DNA of 11,187 bases from contig JALVWV010000164.1 of the NCBI GenBank assembly GCA_027023145.1, positions 1 to 11,187 on the forward strand, in the 5' to 3' direction. The DNA is from Campylobacteraceae bacterium. Its GTDB lineage: Bacteria; Campylobacterota; Campylobacteria; Campylobacterales; Sulfurovaceae. The translations under genes were made by a program, and so were the position numbers. Positions within the stretch are counted from its first letter, which is position 1. Each line of letters opens with the position of its first letter. The notes under the pieces were generated by a model. The model ran no database searches. It had not been told where the DNA came from and saw nothing but the letters and a program-made list of their open reading frames with translations. Shown here piece by piece: positions 1-6,147 of the stretch.

Positions 1-348
1 ATCATTGTCAAAGTCGGCTTGCCCACCATTTGGTAAGTTGCTGGAGCTGAATGTAAAATTCTGATCAGCATTTCCCTCATTCTTAAAAGTATAATGTGTA
101 ATGCGATTTGTTTGCCCGGGAGTTACCACAATTTGATCACTGTCATCCGTTTCAAGGATCATGTCTATTTTTTTATCAACAACAAAGTTGTCTGGAGTAG
201 TCGTATTGACATCAGGTTGAGAAACCCCTCCTGCTTCATAGCTGAGCGTTGCACTATTGGTTATGGTCGTCCCTGCATCCGTCCCCAGTGCCCACACGCC
301 ACTCGCTCCCAGCATCATCACCGATGCCAACACTAAAATTTTTCTCAT
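1..348 (-). CDS. Secreted DUF11-like repeat protein, 5' part only (runs off the left edge)
   Basis: This open frame has no stop before the window edge, so only the first 116 residues are visible. It begins with a signal peptide (MRKILVLASVMMLGASGVWA), then a mature start GTDAGTTITNSATLSYEAGG and a FVVDKKIDM segment. A region with PGQTNRITHYTF and NEGNADQNFTF follows, typical of the beta-sandwich repeat proteins around DUF11. It is paralogous to the gene at 1352-2281: both share GT-x-GT near the mature N-terminus, FVVDK, and GN-D-x-N-x-T. Two ATG codons are possible (351 and 348). I chose 348 because AAGGAG at 360-355 lies 6 nt from it and only 3 nt from the other. Two D-X-N-X-T sequons fit PglB-type glycosylation (DVNTT, DQNFT). 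It is likely exported to the periplasm or cell surface; the function is unknown. No promoter is visible in the repeat-filled upstream gap, so it may depend on read-through. Confidence 0.85.
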   Translation of the reverse strand, partial: MRKILVLASVMMLGASGVWALGTDAGTTITNSATLSYEAGGVSQPDVNTTTPDNFVVDKKIDMILETDDSDQIVVTPGQTNRITHYTFKNEGNADQNFTFSSSNLPNGGQADFDND

Positions 349-369
349 CATTGTCTCCTTGTATTTGCG

Positions 370-559
370 CGTTAAGTGTTACGCGTTATGCGTTACGCTT
401 TTGGAGCGTTACGTGTTACGTGTTAAGCGTTACGCTTTTGGAGTGTTACGTGTTACGTGTTAAGCGTTACGCAGAAGAACAAATCCCCTCAAACGTAACT
501 CTTAACACGTAACACGTAACACGAACCAAAACGTAACGCGTAACACGCAACACGTAACG
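370..559. repeat. Nested palindrome of heptamer arrays, block 1 (five arrays of 4 x 7 bp)
   Basis: Three arrays of four YGTTAMG-type heptamers lie at 370-397, 407-434 and 444-471. The first two are each followed by the same 9-nt spacer CTTTTGGAG, giving a 37-bp higher-order period. A 22-nt loop (472-493, starting CAGAAGAACAAA) follows. Two inverted arrays of four CGTAACR-type heptamers come next at 494-521 and 532-559, separated by a spacer whose complement reads TTTTGGTTCG. The left and right halves can therefore pair, including the spacers. With block 2 it fills the gap between two DUF11-like genes, and no ORF is credible here. Confidence 0.9.
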
Positions 560-578
560 CGATTGTCTACCGCCCTTC

Positions 579-616
579 CGGCGGGCTCAAATCTCCACCG
601 AGACCTCAGCCCGCCG
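579..616. repeat. GC-rich hairpin between heptamer blocks 1 and 2
   Basis: CGGCGGGCT at 579-587 pairs perfectly with AGCCCGCCG at 608-616 around a 20-nt loop. There is no T-run on either side, so a rho-independent terminator is unlikely. It sits between two heptamer palindromes and is best described as a REP-like intergenic hairpin. Confidence 0.6.
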
Positions 617-638
617 CAGGACAGCACCTCAACTCGCG

Positions 639-716
639 CGTTAAGCGTTACGAGTTACGCGTTGCGCAGAAGAGCAAAAGCCCTCAAACGTAACACGTAA
701 CACGTAACACGCAAAA
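639..716. repeat. Heptamer palindrome, block 2
   Basis: The left array of four YGTTAMG-type heptamers is 639-666. The loop is 667-688 (22 nt), matching the block 1 loop at 19 of 22 positions, with both starting CAGAAGA and ending CCCTCAAA. The right array has three exact CGTAACA units at 689-709 and a degenerate fourth, CGCAAAA, at 710-716. Total length is 78 bp, the same as the core of block 1 (444-521). It ends 4 nt from the stop codon of the gene at 721-1224. Confidence 0.85.
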
Positions 717-720
717 CCGG

Positions 721-1224
721 TTATTTCAACTTCGCCTTAAACTCCACCTTCACCTTCCCCTTGGCCGGTACTTCCGCGATGACCCATTGGATCGCGTTGT
801 ACTGTTTGGGTTGAGCGCGGTGTTTTTTGCCTTTTTTGTCGGTCACGTACAGTTTGGCTGGGACGTCGAATGTCTTGCCTCCGTCGACACTGTAGGTGAT
901 GGTCGCATTGGTCTCGGCTTTGGCAGAGTGGGCGACGTAAGCGAGGTGTTCGTTGATTGGGTTTTTGATCGCGACACTGCTCAGGGGTGCCTCTGCGTTG
1001 TTGGTCACCGTATCGACATACCGCACGACCGTGCCGGGGACGACTTTGGTCGCCTTGACCCACTCTTTGACCTTTTTGATCTTCCCTTTTTTGGTCTTGA
1101 CCTTTTTGATGACCAACTGGTAGGATGCCGTGGTGACTGTCACGGGGGACTTGGGCGCTTCGGCGTAGGCCGCTGTGATCGATAACAGTGCCGTGGCGAT
1201 CAAAGCGGATAAGGTTTGTTTCAT
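721..1224 (-). CDS. Small secreted DUF11-like protein with a lysine-rich segment
   Basis: The product has 167 residues. A signal peptide (about residues 1-21, ending AAYA) is followed by a strongly basic stretch (about 40-60, KKVKTKKGKIKK). A single domain then carries VVRYVDTVTNNAEAPLSSV and TYSVDGGKTFDVP, the pattern of DUF11-type beta-sandwich domains ("V-x-Y-x-x-T-V-x-N" and "SvDGG-x-F"). The start at 1224 is supported by AAGGAG 5 nt upstream. One E-X-N-X-T sequon (ETNAT, Asn106) suggests glycosylation after export. It lies between two larger DUF11-type genes on the same strand, downstream of the one at 1352-2281, and may share its transcript, since the 127-nt gap has no clear -10 box. 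An overlapping frame at 737-1249 lacks a signal peptide and family likeness and is a shadow. The precise role is unknown; a periplasmic or surface partner of its neighbours is an inference. Confidence 0.85.
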   Translation of the reverse strand: MKQTLSALIATALLSITAAYAEAPKSPVTVTTASYQLVIKKVKTKKGKIKKVKEWVKATKVVPGTVVRYVDTVTNNAEAPLSSVAIKNPINEHLAYVAHSAKAETNATITYSVDGGKTFDVPAKLYVTDKKGKKHRAQPKQYNAIQWVIAEVPAKGKVKVEFKAKLK

Positions 1225-1263
1225 GTAATCTCCTTTTGTTTGTTTTCAATCATTTCGTTGGAC

Positions 1264-1349
1264 GGGACTAAAGTCCCTACTCCATCAATAATAAGTGTTG
1301 CCAAACAACGCCTACCAAAATTCCTAATTCCTAATTCCTCACTCCTAAT
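1264..1349. repeat. Composite intergenic element (two hairpins plus 4 x TCCTAAT), copy 1
   Basis: Hairpin 1 is GGGACT (1264-1269) with AGTCCC (1272-1277). Hairpin 2 is imperfect, GTGTTG (1295-1300) with CAACGC (1306-1311). CTACCAAAAT follows, then four heptamers of TCCTAAT type at 1322-1349, the third being TCCTCAC. The array ends 2 nt from the stop codon of the gene at 1352-2281. The same order of parts recurs at 8447-8534, 9153-9241 and 10281-10385. Confidence 0.8.
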
Positions 1350-1351
1350 TC

Positions 1352-2281
1352 TCATCGTACCCTCACATCAAACGCAAATGTATGCTGAGTTGTCCCAGTG
1401 ATTGTCCCGGCATTGAGTCGTATCTGTGTGCCGTTGCAGTCGGCGTTGTCACCATCCACTGCGTCGGTACGAGGGGTGCCGTCCTGCCTCAGCGATCCAG
1501 TGACATAGCGAGTACCAGGAGGGATGGTGTCGGTGAGGATGACGTTTTGGATCGTCTTACCTACGGCGTTTCCACCGATGGCATAGGTGATCGTGTAGGT
1601 GATTCGGGTGCCAGTGTGGGTGGCGTTGTCCTCACTGTAAACAATAGCATGTTTCTTCGCCACTAGCCAGTAATCCCGGATCTCCCAAATGCCAGTATCG
1701 ATATCATTTGCGTGACGTATCACTGTATCAATTTGACCCGGACGATCGGCTCCGGCGGTCGCATTGCTCTCGGTCGTCGCTCGGATCGCCTCGAGGCTCC
1801 GGTGTGTTGGTGCCGTGGTGTTGTTGTCTGGGATGTCTCCGAGGAGGAACAGGGTAGCATTGGTATCTGCAGGGAGACTTACGTGGGAGACGAGGGTGTC
1901 ATTGCTGTCAAACACCCCATCTCCATCATCAAGGAAGATCCGGACATGCGTCGGGACAAAATCGCTCGTGGCATTGTGTTCGTGCCCTAGGGTGATGTTG
2001 TCGTCACTGTTGCCAAGGTTGCTCACGACAAACGTCAAGACCCGATCGGAATCTCCCGCAGAGACAGTGACCGCAGCAGCATCCTCCCAATCGATCTGGA
2101 TATCGACCACCTTATCGACGACGAAGGTATCTATATTGCTTGAGAAGTTACGTGTGATTCCAGCGGAAGCATAGGTGATGTGTGTCTGGTTGACAATCGC
2201 AGTGCCCGAGTGGGTACCACGAGCATACAGCATGCCGATCGTGTTCAACAACAAGACTATGATTCCAAACGCTTCTCGCAA
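1352..2281 (-). CDS. Secreted DUF11-domain protein, dense in N-glycosylation sequons
   Basis: The product has 309 residues. The start is TTG at 2281: an in-frame TAA lies two codons upstream, and the first 20 residues (MREAFGIIVLLLNTIGMLYA) form a good signal peptide. Residues 21-100 match the paralogue at the left edge (GT-x-x-GT, FVVDK, GN-x-D-x-N-x-T). Residues 110-130 hold an Asp-rich stretch, RIFLDDGDGVFDSNDT, like calcium-binding loops. About 205-309 form a DUF11 domain with TYTITYAIGG, NVILTDTIPPGTRYVTGS and a closing FAFDVRV. Eight D/E-X-N-X-S/T sequons occur (Asn95, 103, 127, 141, 154, 173, 219, 283), a remarkable number for this length. No membrane anchor or sorting signal is seen at the C-terminus. 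It is the first gene of the minus-strand trio; a -10 box lies at 2325-2320. It is probably a glycosylated periplasmic or surface protein. Its ligand is unknown. Confidence 0.88.
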   Translation of the reverse strand: MREAFGIIVLLLNTIGMLYARGTHSGTAIVNQTHITYASAGITRNFSSNIDTFVVDKVVDIQIDWEDAAAVTVSAGDSDRVLTFVVSNLGNSDDNITLGHEHNATSDFVPTHVRIFLDDGDGVFDSNDTLVSHVSLPADTNATLFLLGDIPDNNTTAPTHRSLEAIRATTESNATAGADRPGQIDTVIRHANDIDTGIWEIRDYWLVAKKHAIVYSEDNATHTGTRITYTITYAIGGNAVGKTIQNVILTDTIPPGTRYVTGSLRQDGTPRTDAVDGDNADCNGTQIRLNAGTITGTTQHTFAFDVRVR

Positions 2282-2319
2282 TAGTTACCCCAATATATTA
2301 TATAAATGTAGCAGCATAG

Positions 2320-2325
2320 ATTATA
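2320..2325 (-). promoter_or_regulatory. -10 box of the DUF11 gene trio
   Basis: On the minus strand TATAAT (2325-2320) follows a TTTTTTGGG tract, the arrangement seen in Campylobacterota sigma-70 promoters where a -35 box is poorly conserved. The predicted transcript starts near 2313, about 30 nt before the TTG start. A second TATAAT at 2302-2297 is possible but would leave a very short leader. Confidence 0.65.
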
Positions 2326-2346
2326 CCCAAAAAAGTCATATAAATG

Positions 2347-2751
2347 TTAATTCAGAAAGGCTTCTCGGATTTCTAAAGGGATTCTAAAAGGTCTGAAGCG
2401 CTTTTTGTCCACAAAAACCCATTCAGTATTTCCTTCGCAAACAAGGGCATCATCGTCGACACGTGACAGCTGATACCGACGCTCGGAGGTGAAAGTACCG
2501 AGGGTTTCGATCCATGTCTTCATTCGGAGTATTTCCCCTTCAAAAGCGGGTTTTTTATAGACAATATTGTGGGATCGGGCGACCCAGGTGCCACCATACG
2601 AGAGGCACCGCTCGAAGTCCATATCTACCGACTGAGAGTGGCGCTGGGCGGCGTCCATCATCCATTGGAGGTAAGTGACGTTGTTGACATGACCGTTGAA
2701 ATCAATGGCCGATGCCGGAACAGTGAAAGTGTAGCTGAAGGGCTCAGACAT
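2347..2751 (-). CDS. Hotdog-fold acyl-CoA/acyl-ACP thioesterase (4HBT superfamily)
   Basis: The product has 134 residues, the usual size for a single hotdog domain. The N-terminal motif ASAIDFNGHVNNVTYLQWM matches the active-site loop of 4-hydroxybenzoyl-CoA and acyl-ACP thioesterases. Asp17 is the expected catalytic acid, followed by GHVNN and a Y-x-x-W on the long helix. Later strands (KKPAFEGEILRMKTWIE, EWVFVDKKRFRPFRIP) fit the family. The substrate cannot be told from sequence; a cytosolic enzyme hydrolysing acyl or aroyl thioesters is the safe reading. I chose ATG at 2751, which overlaps the end of leuC by 8 nt and puts the motif at the normal distance. The longer frame to 2922 would read through leuC sequence and adds no homologous residues. 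It is likely translated by coupling to leuC. FatA-like or YbgC-like assignment is open. Confidence 0.88.
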   Translation of the reverse strand: MSEPFSYTFTVPASAIDFNGHVNNVTYLQWMMDAAQRHSQSVDMDFERCLSYGGTWVARSHNIVYKKPAFEGEILRMKTWIETLGTFTSERRYQLSRVDDDALVCEGNTEWVFVDKKRFRPFRIPLEIREAFLN

Positions 2752-4024
2752 CTCTCGGGTCAACCAGTTTGCCAGCAATGGCCGATGCGGCGGCGACGGC
2801 GGAGTTGGCAAGGTAGATTTCACTCGTACGCGCCCCCATCCGGCCGACGAAGTTCCGGTTGGTGGTGGCGACACATTTTTCTCCGTCTCCGAGGATCCCC
2901 ATGTAGCCACCCAGACACGCACCGCAGGTAGGGTTGCTCACCACGGCTCCAGCTTCGATGAGGGTCTCGATGATTCCCTCTTTCTGGGCTTGGAGGAAAA
3001 TCTTCTGTGTCGCGGGGGTGACGATCATCCGGGTGCGGCGGGCGACCCGCTTGCCTTTGACGATCTCGGCGGCGATGCGGAGGTCTTCGAGCCGTCCGTT
3101 GGTGCAGCTGCCGATCATCACCTGATCGATGCTCAGATCATCGGCGGCGGCCTCTTCCATGCTCCGGCCGTTGCTTGGCAGAAAAGGGTACGCTACCACT
3201 GGTGAGAGGGTCTCCAGATCGATGGTGATCACCTGCGCGTACATCGCATCGGGATCGGAGTGGTAGATCTTGGGTTCTGAGCGCAGTCCGCCGTTGGCTT
3301 TGGCACGCTCATCGAGGTACGCTTCGGTGATCGCATCGACCGCGAAAATGCCGTTTTTGGCTCCCGCTTCGATCGCCATGTTGCACATGCTAAAGCGGTC
3401 ACTCATATCGAGGTGCTCCACCCCCTCACCGGTAAACTCCAGCGCCTTATACAAAGCCCCGTCGACCCCGAGGATACGGATGATCTCGAGGATGATGTCT
3501 TTGCCGTAAACGTGTTTACCGGGCTTACCCTTGAGCTCGACTTTGATTGTCTCGGGGACTTTGAACCAGTTGCCCCCGGTGATGATCGCAAAGCTGATAT
3601 CGGTACTCCCCATGCCAGTTGCAAAGGCACCTAACGCTCCATGCGTACACGTATGGCTGTCGGCTCCGATGATGACATCTCCGGGGATTACAAGCCCTTT
3701 TTCTGGAAGCAATGCATGCTCGATCCCCATATCTTTTTCGTCAAAAAAGTATTTCAAGTCATGCTTGTAGGCAAAGTCCCGACTGATGCGGGCCTGGTTG
3801 GCACTGGCGATGTCTTTGGCAGGGATGTAGTGATCCATCACGATCGCAAATCCGTCGGGATTGGCCAGCTTTTCAGCGCCGCTCTCCTCAAAGGCACGGA
3901 TGGAGATAGGGGTGGTGATGTCGTTGCCGATCGTCATATCGATCGGCACACGGACGATCTCCCCGGCATGTACATTACGCCCAGCGTGTTCGGAAAAAAT
4001 CTTTTCGGTTAGGGTCTGTCCCAT
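2744..4024 (-). CDS. leuC: 3-isopropylmalate dehydratase large subunit
   Basis: The product has 426 residues and belongs to the shorter HacA/LeuC2 type of the aconitase family. With LeuD it isomerises 2-isopropylmalate to 3-isopropylmalate in leucine synthesis, in the cytosol. The [4Fe-4S] ligands are in place: Cys307 in GSCTNGR, and Cys367 and Cys370 in NPTCGACLGG. Other family marks are TIGNDITTPISI (31-42), GADSHTCTHGALGAFATGMGS (120-140) and NRNFVGRMG (389-397). ATG at 4024 has AAGGA 7 nt upstream. A -10 box is at 4059-4054. The stop overlaps the thioesterase start by 8 nt. leuD is not in the window, so the two subunits are not adjacent here unless leuD lies elsewhere. The related homoaconitase function is possible, but leucine synthesis is more likely in this lineage. 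Confidence 0.95.
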   Translation of the reverse strand: MGQTLTEKIFSEHAGRNVHAGEIVRVPIDMTIGNDITTPISIRAFEESGAEKLANPDGFAIVMDHYIPAKDIASANQARISRDFAYKHDLKYFFDEKDMGIEHALLPEKGLVIPGDVIIGADSHTCTHGALGAFATGMGSTDISFAIITGGNWFKVPETIKVELKGKPGKHVYGKDIILEIIRILGVDGALYKALEFTGEGVEHLDMSDRFSMCNMAIEAGAKNGIFAVDAITEAYLDERAKANGGLRSEPKIYHSDPDAMYAQVITIDLETLSPVVAYPFLPSNGRSMEEAAADDLSIDQVMIGSCTNGRLEDLRIAAEIVKGKRVARRTRMIVTPATQKIFLQAQKEGIIETLIEAGAVVSNPTCGACLGGYMGILGDGEKCVATTNRNFVGRMGARTSEIYLANSAVAAASAIAGKLVDPRDV

Positions 4025-4053
4025 GGTAGTATCCTTCGTATTCTGTTGCCGCG

Positions 4054-4059
4054 ATTATA
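4054..4059 (-). promoter_or_regulatory. -10 box of leuC
   Basis: TATAAT on the minus strand lies within CCGCTATAATCGCGG. The predicted start of transcription is near 4047, giving a leader of about 23 nt. The expected -35 area (around 4077-4082) runs into the edge of the heptamer palindrome at 4076-4166. Confidence 0.6.
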
Positions 4060-4082
4060 GCGGAAAAGGGGTTATGAAAGCG

Positions 4083-4159
4083 CGTTACGCGTTACGCGTT
4101 GCGTATTACGTATGGAAGGTTCACTCTCCTGCGTAACACATAACGCGTAACGCGTAACA
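4083..4159. repeat. Heptamer palindrome, block 3, between divergent promoters
   Basis: Four YGTTAMG-type heptamers lie at 4083-4110, and four inverted CGTAACR-type heptamers at 4132-4159, around a 21-nt loop. The full paired arms are 37 nt each (4076-4112 with 4130-4166), with five differences, all transitions. The complement of the loop (CAGGAGAGTGAA...) resembles the loops of blocks 1 and 2, so this copy is in the opposite orientation. It separates the leuC -10 box from that of the Uma2 gene. Confidence 0.88.
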
Positions 4160-4184
4160 CGCTTTCGCACACATAAATTTATGG

Positions 4185-4190
4185 TATAAT
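4185..4190 (+). promoter_or_regulatory. -10 box of the Uma2-NFACT operon
   Basis: TATAAT is preceded by TTTATGG, with transcription expected near 4197. AAGGAG follows at 4208-4213, 7 nt before the ATG at 4221. The -35 area falls in the right arm of the heptamer palindrome. Confidence 0.65.
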
Positions 4191-4220
4191 CACCCAAAAC
4201 ACACCCCAAGGAGCTTCTTT

Positions 4221-4766
4221 ATGAGTGTCGCACGTCAAGATGAATTTCTCTACACGTATGCTGATTATCTCCAGTGGGAAGGGGACTGGGAATTGATCGA
4301 CGGGGTTCCCATTGCCATGTCGTCAGTTCCGACAAAGAAACATCAAGGGCTGGCTGCTAAAATTATCCGGGAACTGGATCGACAAATCGATGCATGTCCT
4401 CAATGCGAAGTACTTGGAGAGGTCGATTACAAAATCGACGAAGACACCGTCGTCCGACCCGACGTCGTCCTCACCTGTGGTGATGAAGGGGAAGCATACC
4501 TCACTAAAGCCCCCGAAATCATCGTCGAGATCATCAGCCCCTCCACCGCCCGCAAAGATGAGCACCACAAATTTGCCCTGTATCAAACCGAAAAAGTGCG
4601 CTATTATCTCCTCATCTACCCCGATGATCTGCGAGCCAAACTCTACAAACTCGATGGAAAAACGTACGACAAGCAGGGGGACTTCTCCAAAGAGACGTAT
4701 CGGTTCGACGAGCTTGCATGCGATGTGAGTCTTGATTTTGAGCAGGTATTTCGACGGTACCGATGA
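4221..4766 (+). CDS. Uma2 family (DUF820) restriction-endonuclease-fold protein
   Basis: The product has 181 residues, typical for DUF820/Uma2 proteins, which adopt a PD-(D/E)xK nuclease fold. Visible family marks are FLYTYADYLQWEGDWELIDGVP (8-30), His41 after the first strand, VRPDVVL with Asp81, PEIIVEIISPST with Glu103 (98-109), and K117 followed by ALYQTEKVRYYLLIYP. Asp81 and Glu103 are the probable metal-binding acids. The cellular role of the family is unsettled; it is extremely expanded in cyanobacteria and scattered in other phyla, often with signs of transfer. The start has AAGGAG 7 nt upstream and a -10 box at 4185-4190. The stop codon overlaps the NFACT start as ATGA. No partner antitoxin or methyltransferase is next to it. 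Confidence 0.9.
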   Translation: MSVARQDEFLYTYADYLQWEGDWELIDGVPIAMSSVPTKKHQGLAAKIIRELDRQIDACPQCEVLGEVDYKIDEDTVVRPDVVLTCGDEGEAYLTKAPEIIVEIISPSTARKDEHHKFALYQTEKVRYYLLIYPDDLRAKLYKLDGKTYDKQGDFSKETYRFDELACDVSLDFEQVFRRYR

Positions 4767-6112
4767 AACTCCACCACCTCAAAGCACTCGCCCAGCGCCT
4801 CAAAACGCACCCCTACATCACCCGCGCCCGTCGCGTCGAAGACAACGTCATCGAGCTGGCACTTTCGCGGGAGTTGAGCTATTTTTTTGACATGACCCGG
4901 GGACACAGCATGGTCTACACCGCTCCATCCCAGCGGCCGATGCAGGGATACAGCGCCCCCTTTGATACCTTGCTGCATACTCAAGTCTCCGCTGCCCGGA
5001 TCGTCGATGCATTTGTAGTCAATGACGACCGGGTACTGCGCCTCATCCTCGCCCCCAAAAGCGACTACAAAGACCGCCACATCGCCTTGCAATTTGAATT
5101 TACCGGCAAAAACACCAACGCCATTCTTCTGGATAGTGATGAGACCATCATCGAAGCCTTGCGCCACATCGACGCGCAAAGCTCCTTCCGCATCGTCCGC
5201 CCCGGAGCCCAATTAGAACCACTCCCCTCACGCAATCTACCCACTACCCACTACCCACTACCCACTGAAAATCTCGAAGAGATTCTCCATGCCAACTACC
5301 GAAAACGCCACGCCGAAAAACTCGCCCAATCCCAACGTAACAAACGCACCACTATCCAAAAACAGATCACAAAATTTGACAAACTTCTCGCCAAAATCTC
5401 CGATCCGGAGACACTCGAAGCCGAAGCCGAAAAACACCAAAATACCGCCAATATCCTCTTGGCCAATCTCTACAAAATCCAGCCCTACGATACCCAGCTG
5501 GAGACCGTAGATTTCGAGGGCAATCCGATCACCATTCCCCTGCCGAAAAATACCCCTGTCAATCGGATGGCCGAGCACTACTTTACCCTCGCCAAACGGG
5601 CAAAATCACGCGCCAAAAACGTCCACATCGAAGCGGAAAATCTCACCAGCAAAAAGCGCTTCTATGAAAACATCCTCCACGCGATCGAACACTCTACTGA
5701 TTTACGTGAACTCGAACTCCTCGTCCCCAAGCGGGGCAAATCGCAACGCAAAAAGGAGAAGATGCGGGAGGGGGAACTGTTTTGGATCGAAGACTATAAG
5801 GTAATGGTCGGCCGCAACAGCACCGAAAACCAGCACCTCCTCAAGCTTGCCCGCGCCAACGACCTGTGGATGCACGTACGCGGCATCCCCTCCAGCCACG
5901 TCATCATCCGCACCGACAAACAAAACCTCCCCGACTCTGTCATCGAGGCTGCCGCCAAACTCTGTGTCGACTTCTCTCTCAAACACCCTGGCGACTATGA
6001 CGTCGACTACACCCAGCGCAAATTTGTCAAGATCCAAGAAGGCTCACACGTCGAGTATGATAAGTATCGGACGATCCGGGTACGCAAAGAAGGGGTGGAG
6101 ATACGGGAATAG
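4763..6112 (+). CDS. rqcH: NFACT family protein, RqcH-like (ribosome quality control)
   Basis: The product has 449 residues, similar to the short NFACT proteins of Helicobacter and Campylobacter, once called fibronectin-binding proteins. Family members bind 60S or 50S subunits with stalled peptidyl-tRNA; bacterial RqcH adds C-terminal alanine tails. The NFACT-N domain covers about 1-150, with the Asp-Arg pair used by RqcH visible as NDDR (87-90). A basic, probably coiled-coil region spans about 175-320 (NYRKRHAEKLAQSQRNKRTTIQ). The NFACT-R domain is about 335-440, with FWIEDYKVMVGRNSTEN, NDLWMHVRGIPSSHVII and a VDYTQRKFVK motif; PSSH replaces the more usual PGSH. A 4 x 7-bp CTACCCA array is embedded at codons 159-168. 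Start ATG overlaps the Uma2 stop by 4 nt, suggesting coupled translation. Confidence 0.88.
   Translation: MKLHHLKALAQRLKTHPYITRARRVEDNVIELALSRELSYFFDMTRGHSMVYTAPSQRPMQGYSAPFDTLLHTQVSAARIVDAFVVNDDRVLRLILAPKSDYKDRHIALQFEFTGKNTNAILLDSDETIIEALRHIDAQSSFRIVRPGAQLEPLPSRNLPTTHYPLPTENLEEILHANYRKRHAEKLAQSQRNKRTTIQKQITKFDKLLAKISDPETLEAEAEKHQNTANILLANLYKIQPYDTQLETVDFEGNPITIPLPKNTPVNRMAEHYFTLAKRAKSRAKNVHIEAENLTSKKRFYENILHAIEHSTDLRELELLVPKRGKSQRKKEKMREGELFWIEDYKVMVGRNSTENQHLLKLARANDLWMHVRGIPSSHVIIRTDKQNLPDSVIEAAAKLCVDFSLKHPGDYDVDYTQRKFVKIQEGSHVEYDKYRTIRVRKEGVEIRE
5237..5264 (+). repeat. Intragenic heptamer array, 4 x CTACCCA
   Basis: Four exact copies lie inside the NFACT gene, encoding LPTTHYPLPT (residues 159-168) in the linker between NFACT-N and the basic region. 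Gain or loss of one 7-bp unit would shift the frame. Confidence 0.92.
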
Positions 6113-6147
6113 ATAACCATCACCACGTTATGCTATATTGCTTTTCC

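Noticed and set aside
370..471. Regular 37-bp spacing suggested a small CRISPR array
   Set aside because: The would-be repeats are themselves 7-bp tandem units, the 9-bp spacers are identical, an inverted half follows, and no cas gene is present.
249..512. Plus-strand ORFs in the 94-512 region
   Set aside because: They are shadows of the minus-strand secreted protein and of the heptamer repeats.
737..1249. 170-codon frame overlapping the DUF11-like gene on the same strand
   Set aside because: It is Arg/Gln-rich, has no signal peptide or family likeness, and the alternative frame has a clear Shine-Dalgarno sequence and signal peptide.
2752..2922. Longer thioesterase frame starting at 2922
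   Set aside because: The extra part is leuC sequence in another frame, and the hotdog domain starts normally at 2751.
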